DNA from: Actinoplanes auranticolor
GTDB taxonomy: Bacteria > Actinomycetota > Actinomycetes > Mycobacteriales > Micromonosporaceae
Direction of reading: 5' to 3'
NCBI RefSeq assembly: GCF_018332655.1
Contig: NZ_BOQL01000021.1
Coordinates: forward strand, 186,001-250,000
DNA length: 64,000 bases
The notes under the pieces were generated by a model. That model did not search any database. It worked only from the letters and a program-made list of their open reading frames with translations, and was not told the DNA's origin. The translations under genes were made by a program, and so were the position numbers. Of the stretch, positions 35,149 through 43,005 are shown in pieces (position 1 is the stretch's first letter; the number at the start of each line of letters is the position of its first letter).

Positions 35149-35397
35149 GTGCCACTCACAGTGCAGGATCCGTACGCCCGGCTGGAGGGTGAGATGCGGC
35201 AGCTGGCGGCCGCTGCCGTCAGCTCGATCAGCAGCGGGCTCGCCGCCGGTGCGGAACCCGGGGATGTCGTCGCCGACGTCGTGCACGACCTCTTCGGGGC
35301 CGCCGCCGGCGCGTCCGGCGGCGCGCTGGCCGACCGGGCCACCCAGGACCGGATCGTCGCGGCCGTGCGAGCCATCCTCAGTGCGGGTGACGACTGA
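35149..35397 (+). CDS. Small stand-alone protein module shared with sigma-like proteins
   Basis: A GTG at 35149 with GGGGAGG six bases upstream opens an 82-residue protein (VPLTVQDPYARLEGEMRQLAA...). Its pattern EMxxLAAAAVxxI...VVxDVVxxxFG...ALADxATxDRIVAxVRAILS matches the C-terminal 90 residues of 53947-55107 and, more weakly, of 55343-56515. It overlaps the convergent caspase gene by 20 bp. I recognise no named family; it behaves like an effector-associated adaptor domain, here without the large N-terminal region of its relatives. Confidence 0.65.
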   Translation: MPLTVQDPYARLEGEMRQLAAAAVSSISSGLAAGAEPGDVVADVVHDLFGAAAGASGGALADRATQDRIVAAVRAILSAGDD

Positions 35398-37363
35398 GGG
35401 GCACCTCGGTGACCAGCGAGACGGTGTCGGTGGTCCAGTCGTACGTGCCGTCGCCGGCACCGGCGTCCACGAGATCCCGGAAGGCCGCCACGGCACCGAG
35501 GCGCTCCGCCAAGTCCGGAGCGTCGAACGCCGCACGCTCCGGACCGGCGCCCAACGCGGGCAGGCGGAACGGCTGGGCGCTGAACTGCCTCTCGGCGACG
35601 ATGAGCTTCAGCCGGTCCCGCACCCGGATCCCCGGCTCGGGCCGCATGCCGTCCGGCAGTGCCGCCCGGATCCGCCGACCGCTGACGGCCGCGCCGTGCC
35701 GGCCGGGCCCGATGAAGTCGCCGGGGAACAGGCTGTGGTCCACGCGGAAACGTGAGTTCAGGTCGAGCAGGACGCAGTACAACCGCCGGTCGCTGGTGTT
35801 GTGCAGGCGGACGAAGATCTCCGGCGGCTCCCATCCGCCGGCGGTGCGGCGGTAGCGCAGGTGGTGCCGGCCGTCCCGGTCCGGTCGCCGCCCGGGGCGC
35901 ATGGCCGGCGCCCGGATGTCTCCCGGCTCGGCGTCCACGATCTCGATCCGTACCGCTCCGGCCAGCCGGGACACGTCGTTCTCCAGGTCCAGCACGTGCT
36001 GCCAGCAGGCGATGTGCTCGAGGACGGCGACGGCCCGGCGAGCACCGGCGCCCCGGACGTCGGGAATCCGCCGGCCCATCTGCTCACCGTCGCGGTCGGT
36101 GAGCGTCATCGCGCCGTCGCGGTCGACCATGGCGTGCAGGCCCTGGTGCGCGCCGGTGTCGCTGTCCGCGAGGGCCCGGACGTGCAGCGACGACTGCCGC
36201 CCGGGACCCGCGGTGCGGACCGCCGTGAGCAGGCTCGCCACCCCGGCTGGATCGCCGGTGACAGCCACCGCCACGGGCGGCAGCGGGACGGCGGTCAGAA
36301 CCACCGGGAACTGGTCGTCCACCGAGGGCGACCAGCCGTGCAGCGGTACGACCAGGCTGCGCTCGGGGTGCACCTCGATCACCTCCGCCTCGCGCGCCGG
36401 GGAGCTGTCCCGGACGCCGACCCGGACGCCGTCGCCGACCGGGAGACCGTGCACCGCGCCGGCGTCGATCTCCCACGAGTCCCGGACCCAGCGCATCCGC
36501 ATCGGTGCGCCCGGCCGGGCCAGGGTGCTGTTCAGGAACGCGTGGTCGGCCAGCGGCGAGGCGAGCGGACGCAACTGCGGCACCTGCCGGCCGGAGCGGC
36601 GCTCCACGTCGGTCTGCGCCGCCGCGATGAGGTCGCGGTAGCCGGCCGCGGCACCACGGCGGTGGAGAGCACGCAGCAGCGCCCAGGAGAACAGCCCGCG
36701 CCACTGCCGGTCCAGCCGCGCCTCCTGGGCCGGCTCGAAGGACCGGGCGGCGGCCAGCGCGACATGGTCGGGGACGTGCGGCGCGGCGGCCCGTACCGTC
36801 AGCTCGGGGATGAGCGAGTCCCTGGTCCGTGGTGGCGCTTCGGCCACGGCCCGGGTCAGCATCCCCGGTTCCGGAGCGGTCACGTCGCGGGTGGCACCGT
36901 CGGAATGACAGCTGTCCAGCACCACGGCGACGTGACCGGCGCGGGCGGCGACGTGGTCCAGCAGCACCGACAGCTCCTTGTCCCACAGGTCCGGTACCCC
37001 GTGGGTACGGCTGTCGGCACAGACGAGGGTCTGGAGCAGACCGGTCGGCTCGGTGAACCACGCGCTGTCGGGGACGTGCGCCTCGGAGCCGTGACCGCTG
37101 AACCAGAACAGGACGGTGTCGGCGGCCCCGGCGCTGCCGAGATGGGAGCGGACCGCCTCGATGATCGCGTCGCGGGTGGCCGCGGCGTCCAGCAGCACCA
37201 GGAGGCGCAGTTCCGTACCGTCGGCGGTGTGGTGCTCGAGGTACGTGCGGGCGTGCCGGATGTCGTTGACGCAGCCGCGCAGAGTCGGCACGGACGGTGC
37301 GGCGTACTCGTTGATGCCGACCAGCAAGGCGTAGAGACGTGTGTCGTTCGGCAAACCGTCCAC
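35378..37363 (-). CDS. Caspase-family protease with beta-rich C-terminal region
   Basis: The 661-residue product starts with GTG. Its N-terminal 260 residues are a peptidase C14 domain: YALLVGINEY, LFWFSGHGSE (His91) and VAVVLDSCHSD (Cys152), both catalytic residues present. The remaining 400 residues are beta-rich, with no ATPase, so activation probably depends on partner proteins. It lies 44 bp downstream of the 73-residue small gene and is convergent with the 82-residue module. Family knowledge: bacterial caspases of conflict systems cut after Arg/Lys or other residues to kill or arrest the cell; the substrate here is unknown. Confidence 0.85.
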   Translation of the reverse strand: MDGLPNDTRLYALLVGINEYAAPSVPTLRGCVNDIRHARTYLEHHTADGTELRLLVLLDAAATRDAIIEAVRSHLGSAGAADTVLFWFSGHGSEAHVPDSAWFTEPTGLLQTLVCADSRTHGVPDLWDKELSVLLDHVAARAGHVAVVLDSCHSDGATRDVTAPEPGMLTRAVAEAPPRTRDSLIPELTVRAAAPHVPDHVALAAARSFEPAQEARLDRQWRGLFSWALLRALHRRGAAAGYRDLIAAAQTDVERRSGRQVPQLRPLASPLADHAFLNSTLARPGAPMRMRWVRDSWEIDAGAVHGLPVGDGVRVGVRDSSPAREAEVIEVHPERSLVVPLHGWSPSVDDQFPVVLTAVPLPPVAVAVTGDPAGVASLLTAVRTAGPGRQSSLHVRALADSDTGAHQGLHAMVDRDGAMTLTDRDGEQMGRRIPDVRGAGARRAVAVLEHIACWQHVLDLENDVSRLAGAVRIEIVDAEPGDIRAPAMRPGRRPDRDGRHHLRYRRTAGGWEPPEIFVRLHNTSDRRLYCVLLDLNSRFRVDHSLFPGDFIGPGRHGAAVSGRRIRAALPDGMRPEPGIRVRDRLKLIVAERQFSAQPFRLPALGAGPERAAFDAPDLAERLGAVAAFRDLVDAGAGDGTYDWTTDTVSLVTEVPLSRHPH

Positions 37364-37407
37364 CCCGACCGTGCGTTCCGGTGACGGTGAGACCTGACGG
37401 ACGGGCG

Positions 37408-37626
37408 TCAGCCCGGCTCGATCTGACCCTCGGCCTCGTCGGACGGCTGCCGGTCGCTGTCCGGGTCACCGGGTGGTGCATCGGCCAGCGCGCGCCGGCG
37501 CTCGGCGAGGAGGTCGGCGATCTCCTCCGGGGTGGCGCCGCGCTCGATGGCGGCTGAGCCGGCCTTGCGCAGCTCGTCCTCGAGGAGTTGGCGCAGCCGC
37601 TCCTGCTGGCGCCCGGTGAGGGCCAT
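37408..37626 (-). CDS. Tiny helical partner protein of the caspase (paralogue at 56435)
   Basis: The 72-residue product MALTGRQQERLRQLLEDELRK... is a helical hairpin plus acidic disordered tail. By eye 26 of its first 47 positions equal those of the 56435-56662 product. It precedes the caspase gene in the same direction. No strong ribosome-binding site is visible, but the paralogue confirms that the frame is real. Function unknown; its repeated company with a death protease suggests an adaptor or inhibitor. Confidence 0.7.
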   Translation of the reverse strand: MALTGRQQERLRQLLEDELRKAGSAAIERGATPEEIADLLAERRRALADAPPGDPDSDRQPSDEAEGQIEPG

Positions 37627-37684
37627 CAACGTCGCTGCCGGGCCGGTGCGCTGGTCACGGCCTTGACTGTGTCCGGGACGGGGT

Positions 37685-37720
37685 CCGGCGAAACGCCGGG
37701 ACCGTGCCTTGTTTCGCCGG
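37685..37720. terminator. 10-bp perfect inverted repeat (terminator or attenuator-like)
   Basis: CCGGCGAAAC at 37685-37694 and GTTTCGCCGG at 37711-37720 are exact inverted copies with a 16-base loop. The left arm can also pair with GCCGGGAC inside the loop, giving an alternative hairpin. It lies between the defence island and the biosynthetic cluster; no U-tract follows. Confidence 0.4.
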
Positions 37721-37770
37721 CCCGGTGGCGGTGATCCGCATCGGTCGCCCGGACCCGGTGATCGGGTGGC

Positions 37771-37813
37771 GGCCCGGTGCCCGCGTCGCCGCCACGACGA
37801 TGGGCACCGGGCC
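37771..37813 (-). terminator. 12-bp perfect inverted repeat downstream of the biosynthetic minus operon
   Basis: GGCCCGGTGCCC (37771-37782) and GGGCACCGGGCC (37802-37813) pair perfectly around a 19-base loop, about 58 bp beyond the stop of 37871-38485. A strong GC stem without a U-tract is common for actinobacterial termination, so it is a likely terminator for the minus-strand operon. Confidence 0.5.
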
Positions 37814-37870
37814 TGCCCCCGCCCCGCCCGGGAGGTCCGGTGGCGGAGTGCGCCGGCCAGGCCGCGCTCG

Positions 37871-38485
37871 TCAGTCCGGCGTCGCCGCGCGCCGGATCAC
37901 GTCGGACAGCCGGTTCGCGGCGCCCGCCGCCGCCAGGCGTCCCCGTCGCAGCACGACCAGATCCTCGACCGCGCAGGCCGGTGGACTGTGGTGGACAGCG
38001 GCGGCCAGGGCGGCGTGCCCCCGGGCCCAGGCACTGACGACCGCGGTCAAGGCCTCCTCCATCTGTTCACCGGTCAGCCCGGCCTGCCGGCAGTCGGCCA
38101 GCAGGCGTTCCCGGTACGGCCAGTACGACCAGACCTTGGTCTCGTCGATGAGCTGCTCGACCGGGTCGGTGCGCAGGTACCGGAGCGCGAGCTGGATCGC
38201 GTCCGACCCGCCGTCGTGGAGCAGGTCGTCGATCATGCGGTGCCGGGCGTGCCCGCCGGCCACCTCGTAGAAGGTGCTCCGGCGCCCGTGCGGCCGGGCT
38301 CCGGTGACGATGGTCTTCCAGGTGAGTGTCCGGTCGGGACGGACGGTCAGCAGGTCCGTGACCGAGCGATAGTAGATGATCTTGGTCTGCCAATGGCTGC
38401 GCCGGGGGGACCCGCCGGTGGCCAGCCGGGTGTGCCAGCCGCTGATGACGGTCCGGTCCAGGTCGTCGGTGATTGTCGCTGACAT
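37871..38485 (-). CDS. Unknown protein of the aminohydroxybenzoate cluster
   Basis: The ATG at 38485 is preceded by GAGGG and gives 204 residues. The protein is soluble, with a basic N-terminal half (HWQTKIIYYRSVTDLLTVRPDRTLTWKTIV in pieces suggests beta strands) and a helical C-terminal half ending in a VVLRRGRL strand. I do not recognise the family and see no catalytic motif. It follows the 38551-40047 monooxygenase by 65 bp in the same direction and is probably co-transcribed, so it may act on or protect against the cluster product. Confidence 0.55.
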   Translation of the reverse strand: MSATITDDLDRTVISGWHTRLATGGSPRRSHWQTKIIYYRSVTDLLTVRPDRTLTWKTIVTGARPHGRRSTFYEVAGGHARHRMIDDLLHDGGSDAIQLALRYLRTDPVEQLIDETKVWSYWPYRERLLADCRQAGLTGEQMEEALTAVVSAWARGHAALAAAVHHSPPACAVEDLVVLRRGRLAAAGAANRLSDVIRRAATPD

Positions 38486-38550
38486 CGCCCTCTGTCCCTT
38501 TCGGGTGGTATCGCGGTACCGATCCTGTCGAGCGCACGGCGCCCGCCGCA

Positions 38551-40047
38551 TCACGTGTTCACGCGGTCCTCGCTGCGGTGGCCCGTCGCCACGTCGAGCA
38601 CCGCCGCCCAGTCGGCCGGTTGCTCGTCGCCCCGCCACGCGACGTGCTGATCGGGCCGCACCAACGTCAGTCGGCGCTCCCAGAGCCCCCGGTCGGCCCG
38701 GCCGGCAACCGGCAGGTAGGTCATCGGAACGCCGTGCGCCCGGGCCACGGCGGTCAGCGCCCGGCCGGACCCGTCGTCGGTGCAGTCCACCAGCGTGAAC
38801 TGGGGACCCAGCTGATCCAGGAACTGCCCGCCGCCGGCCGGGCCGGTGCCGGTCGTCTCGATCTGCGGTGGTTCCTGGCGCAGGACGTCGGCCAGGAACT
38901 GCCGGGAGGCGCCGGCCGCGGCCAGCCGGCTGAACCGGCGCCGGGTCTCGTAGGTCCGGGCGAGCAGTTCCCGGTCCAGCAGCGCACACCGGCGGCGGTC
39001 ACTGTCGTAGCTCGCCAGCAGGCCCGGGCCGGCCCAGCCGTTGATCGAGGCGGCGAGTTTCCAGCCGAGATCAACCGCGTCCCCGATGCAGATGTCCGCG
39101 TTGCCGCCCGCCGGATCGAAGCAGTGCGCCGCCTCACCGGCCAGGTAGGCCGTTCCCCGCCGGTAGGTCCGCGCCACGCCCAGCGCGCCGTCCCACTGGT
39201 CGACAGCCAGCACGTCCACGGTGTCCGTACGCAGGCCCAGCCGGTCGCGGACCAGGTGTGCCGGGTCCACCTCGGCGGACTCGTCCGGCCCCAGCGGCAG
39301 GTGCGCGATCCAGAAGTCACGGTCACCGTGCCAGGTCAGGGTGATCCCCGCGGCGATGATCGTCGACGGCCGGTCGGACCGGCCGGTGAGGTCCGGGCAG
39401 CGGAAGTGCACCGTGTAATGCGGCGCCGGTGCGCCGAGGTGCTCCATCGGGATGCCCAGGCACCGGCGGACCGTGCTGCGGGCCCCGTCACAACCGGCCA
39501 GGTGGTCCGCCTCGACGACGTGGCGGACCCCGTTCCCGGCCGCCAGCACGGTCGCGACGGTGCCGTCCGGCTCGAGCCGTAGATCGGTGAAGGTCCAGCC
39601 CTCCCGCAGGTCGATCAGCGGGTGGTCCCGCGCCGCGGCCCGCAGCCGGCCGGCCAGCTCCGCGCCCGGCAGGAGCAGGTACGGCTCGACCAGATCGCTG
39701 CCGTCGTGGACGGCGGCGTAGCGGTCGCGCACCTGGTTCGCCGAGGGCACCTGCGACACCAGGACGGGCGGCTGGTCCAGGCCCCGGCTCCAGATGACGT
39801 CGGCGGAGAGGTCCGGGTCGATGCCGTGCCGGCGGATGTCCCCGGCCACGCCGAGCCGGCGCAACAGCTCCATGCTGCGGCCCCGCACCAGGGCGAGGGC
39901 GGGATCTCGGGGAGGGCGCGAAGCGCGTTCGACCACCGTGCTGCGGACCTGGTGGCGCGCCAGCTCCAGAGCCAGCACGGAGCCCGCCACCCCGGCGCCG
40001 ACCACGAGCACGGAGGTACGGAGCACGGGTGCGGTCAACGTTCCCAC
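38551..40047 (-). CDS. FAD-dependent aromatic monooxygenase (PHBH/PheA-like)
   Basis: The 498-residue product has the flavin hydroxylase motifs in order: VVGAGVAGS (FAD ADP-binding, near 15-23), CDGARS (the DG motif, near 190) and GEAAHCFDPAGGNADICIGDA (second FAD motif, near 300), then a thioredoxin-like C-terminal domain typical of the phenol hydroxylase-like members. Family knowledge: uses NAD(P)H and O2 to hydroxylate aromatic rings. In this cluster it could hydroxylate the aminophenol ring after decarboxylation. The GTG start is tentative. A near-palindrome at 40116-40131 lies about 70 bp upstream. Confidence 0.8.
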   Translation of the reverse strand: MGTLTAPVLRTSVLVVGAGVAGSVLALELARHQVRSTVVERASRPPRDPALALVRGRSMELLRRLGVAGDIRRHGIDPDLSADVIWSRGLDQPPVLVSQVPSANQVRDRYAAVHDGSDLVEPYLLLPGAELAGRLRAAARDHPLIDLREGWTFTDLRLEPDGTVATVLAAGNGVRHVVEADHLAGCDGARSTVRRCLGIPMEHLGAPAPHYTVHFRCPDLTGRSDRPSTIIAAGITLTWHGDRDFWIAHLPLGPDESAEVDPAHLVRDRLGLRTDTVDVLAVDQWDGALGVARTYRRGTAYLAGEAAHCFDPAGGNADICIGDAVDLGWKLAASINGWAGPGLLASYDSDRRRCALLDRELLARTYETRRRFSRLAAAGASRQFLADVLRQEPPQIETTGTGPAGGGQFLDQLGPQFTLVDCTDDGSGRALTAVARAHGVPMTYLPVAGRADRGLWERRLTLVRPDQHVAWRGDEQPADWAAVLDVATGHRSEDRVNT

Positions 40048-40111
40048 TTCCGGCCGACGTGACTGTTGCTTTACACCGAGTCATGGTGGGGGAACGACGG
40101 TGGTTCCAGCA

Positions 40112-42889
40112 TCACGTACTCAAGTGATTACCGGGGCATTCGCGGGCGACCAGCGTGGCCAGCTCGACCCGGCGGTTCACCTTCAGCTTGTCGAAGATCT
40201 TGCGCAGATGGCTGTCCACGGTGTGCCGGGACAGGAACAGGTCGGCGGCCACCTGGATGTTCGTCCGGCCCGCCGCGACGGCCAGCGCCACCCGGCGCTC
40301 GGCCGGCGACAGCAGCGGCAGGCAGGGCGGCGCCGCGGCGCCGGCCGGTGCGGCGGCGCCGAGCCGCTGTTCCAGCCGCCGCTGGTCGCTCCGGGCACCG
40401 CAGCGGGTGACGATCGCCAGCGCCTCGGCGTACCGGCTCCGGACGGTGGCCTCCGGCTCGGTGCCGCGGCCGGCCACCGCGGCGTCCTCCAGGGCCGCGG
40501 CCAGGACCAGCGGGCGCCGGGTCGCCCGGAAGAGGTCGACCGCCTGCCGTAGCAGCACGGGGTCGCCGTTGAGCAGGCCCTCCGCGTGGGCTGCCGCTCC
40601 GGCCGACCCCGCCGACCCGGGGTTACGCTCCGCGAGCCGCCGGGTCGCCTCGACCACCACGGCTGCGCGGCCCGCGTCGAGGGGGCGGGCGATGCGGACC
40701 AGGGTGGCCGCGGCCCCGGGGTCCGTCCCGACCAGAGCCGGGCGATCGGGCAGGTTGTCGTAGAGGCCGGTGAGCACGGCCAGGGCGGCGCCGCTCTCCC
40801 CGGTCGCGTGCAACAACAGACCCTCGGCCCAGACCACGTCCTCGGGCGCCGCGGTGATGCCGGTGCTCATCCATCGCCGCATCCGCGCCTGGTGCCCCTG
40901 GGCCTGGGCGAGCTCGCCGCGCGCCACGGCCAGCCGGATCAGGGTCCCGAGCAGCGGGACGGCCAACTGGTACGCGGTCAGCTGCTCCGCCGTCTCGACA
41001 CCCGCGTCGGCTTCGGCGGCCGCGTCGTCGAGCTGTCCGCGGGCGGCCAGCAGTGACGAGTAGTAGTAGTGCCACAGCGGCTGCGCCCACGCGGTGCCCA
41101 GCTGCTCGGACTCTCTGCGCCCGCGTGCGAAGGTCCGCTCGGACTCCTCGAACAGGTTCAGGCAGGCCTGCGCGTTGCCCAGCCAGATCCGGGGATGGCG
41201 GTGCACCGCGGCACCCCCGACCCGGTCGGCCAGCTCCGTCGCGGTGCTGGCGTGGGCGTACGCGTCGTCGAGCCGGCCCTCGGCGTGCGCGACGAGACTG
41301 CGGGCGGTCAGACCGAAGACCGAGGCGCCGTACTCGCCGCTGCGGCGGCCGAGCTCGTCGGAACGGGCGCCGGAGTCGTCGGCCGCCTCGAGCTGGTCGA
41401 CGTAGCAGAGGGCGTGCGCGCGGATCGCGTACAGGCGGGCCCGGGTCGCCTCCGAGACCGTCGGGGGCGCCAGCCCGCGGTCGGCGTAGTCCACCGCCGT
41501 CTGGTTCTGACCGCCGTGCTTGAACGCCTCGGCCAGGCCGAGCAGCAGCACCGCCTCGGTCTCGTCGTCCAGGCCCGCCCGCAGGGCCTCCTCGCCCAGC
41601 TCGCGGGCCTCGTGCAGGCGGGCGGCCGAGGCCAGCAGGCCGACCGCCTCGGCGATCAGGGCGGGGCGGCCCGGCCCGTGCGGGCCCAGCGCCTCCAGCG
41701 CGTGCATCATCAGCGTCGCCGCCGTGGCGGGCGCGGCCCCGGCCACCTCCCTCGCGGCGGTCCGCAGCAGCGTGACCGCTTCGGCGCTGCCGGACCGGTC
41801 CGTGCGGAGCAGGTGCTGGGCCACCTCGAGCGCCGGCCGGCCGTCCTCGCGGGCCAGTGCGGCCGCCTCCCGGTGCAGCTGGTCGCGGACAGTCTTGCGC
41901 AGGGTGTGGTAGATGGCCTGCCGGACCAGCTGGTGGGCGAACACCAGGCCGTCGGGCTCCTCGGTCAGGAAGTCCGTCCCCGCCTCCTCGACCAGCGGGA
42001 AGAGCTCGGCCGGGGCCCGGCCGGTCAGCCGGGCCGCGGACCCGATCCCGAACGGCCGGTCGAACACCGAGGTCGCCCGCAGCAGCCATTGAGCCTCCAC
42101 CGACAGGCTGCCGAGCAGGTCCTGCACCGTGTCGATGAAGCTCGACGGCAGCTCCTCGCCGACCACGGTGGCCACCCCGCCGCTGATCACCAGCTGCCGG
42201 GTGGCCCGCAACGTGGTCAGCAGCTTGCCGATCCGCAGCGGGTTCCCGCCGCATCCGGCGGTGAGGGCGAGTACCGTGTTGTCGACCTCGGCCCCGACCA
42301 CGTCGGTGCTGAGCCGGGTGGTCGCCGCGTCGTCCAGGGCGCCGAGGTGGATCGGCTCGTTGCCGTCCCGCGACAGCCAGGCCAGGGTCTGCCGGCCGGG
42401 GGTGTCCTGCGCGACCGGGCTGCTGGCGAACAGCCACCGCACCGGGGACGACGCCAGGGCGGGGACCAGCTCGCGCACCGCGAGGGCGCTCAGCTCGTCC
42501 ATCCAGTGCGCGTCGTCGATGACGATCAGCAGCGGCTGCCGGGTGGCGGCGTGCTCCAGGGACGCGCGCAGTCGTTCCAGGGTCTGGTACTGATTCTCGA
42601 GGCCCTGATCGCTGGACAGCCAGTCGAACTCGCCGGCCGCCGGCCGGCAGCCGCGCACCGCGCCGGCCAACGTGACCAGGGGAGCGGCCAGGTCCAGTCG
42701 GAACGCCTCGCGGAAGGCGACCGCGATCCCCGACGATCCGGCCAGCTCCACCGCGGCCCGCAGCAGGTGCGACTTGCCGATGCCGGCCGGCCCGTCGATG
42801 AGCAGGCAGCCGCCCGCGCCGGCGGCCGTCTCGTCCAGGACCCGGCGGATCGTCGCCATTTCCGGCTCCCGGCCGAAGGTCCCGGTCAC
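40112..42889 (-). CDS. Large ATP-binding LuxR-family (LAL) transcriptional regulator
   Basis: The 925-residue product has an N-terminal AAA-type ATPase (GPAGIGKSH Walker A, LLIVIDDAHW Walker B), a long helical TPR-like region, and a C-terminal LuxR HTH (LSPAERRVALAVAAGRTN...DLFLSRHTVDSHLRKIFDKLKV). This is the LAL pattern of pathway-specific regulators in actinomycetes. It lies between the PhzE-like and monooxygenase genes in the same direction. A shared palindrome in the cluster may be its binding site, which is inference. Confidence 0.85.
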   Translation of the reverse strand: MTGTFGREPEMATIRRVLDETAAGAGGCLLIDGPAGIGKSHLLRAAVELAGSSGIAVAFREAFRLDLAAPLVTLAGAVRGCRPAAGEFDWLSSDQGLENQYQTLERLRASLEHAATRQPLLIVIDDAHWMDELSALAVRELVPALASSPVRWLFASSPVAQDTPGRQTLAWLSRDGNEPIHLGALDDAATTRLSTDVVGAEVDNTVLALTAGCGGNPLRIGKLLTTLRATRQLVISGGVATVVGEELPSSFIDTVQDLLGSLSVEAQWLLRATSVFDRPFGIGSAARLTGRAPAELFPLVEEAGTDFLTEEPDGLVFAHQLVRQAIYHTLRKTVRDQLHREAAALAREDGRPALEVAQHLLRTDRSGSAEAVTLLRTAAREVAGAAPATAATLMMHALEALGPHGPGRPALIAEAVGLLASAARLHEARELGEEALRAGLDDETEAVLLLGLAEAFKHGGQNQTAVDYADRGLAPPTVSEATRARLYAIRAHALCYVDQLEAADDSGARSDELGRRSGEYGASVFGLTARSLVAHAEGRLDDAYAHASTATELADRVGGAAVHRHPRIWLGNAQACLNLFEESERTFARGRRESEQLGTAWAQPLWHYYYSSLLAARGQLDDAAAEADAGVETAEQLTAYQLAVPLLGTLIRLAVARGELAQAQGHQARMRRWMSTGITAAPEDVVWAEGLLLHATGESGAALAVLTGLYDNLPDRPALVGTDPGAAATLVRIARPLDAGRAAVVVEATRRLAERNPGSAGSAGAAAHAEGLLNGDPVLLRQAVDLFRATRRPLVLAAALEDAAVAGRGTEPEATVRSRYAEALAIVTRCGARSDQRRLEQRLGAAAPAGAAAPPCLPLLSPAERRVALAVAAGRTNIQVAADLFLSRHTVDSHLRKIFDKLKVNRRVELATLVARECPGNHLST
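40116..40131. promoter_or_regulatory. Near-copy of the cluster palindrome before the monooxygenase gene
   Basis: GTACTCA-AG-TGATTAC is a 7-2-7 near-palindrome with a single mismatched pair, closely matching CTACTCA-TG-TGAGTAG at 45051-45066. It lies across the end of the LuxR gene, about 70 bp upstream of the monooxygenase start, where an operator would be expected. Confidence 0.4.
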
Positions 42890-43005
42890 CGGGCCACCCG
42901 GGTGCCGGGGTTCGCGAGCAGGGTGATGGATCTCAGCGGAAGCTCCCGGGCGTCATCGAGGTCGATGGGTCAGACGCTGATTGTGCGGGAAATTCATGAT
43001 CGAAT

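Noticed and set aside
38473..39582. Plus-strand open frame over the monooxygenase
   Set aside because: Arg/Pro-rich shadow; the minus strand holds FAD motifs.
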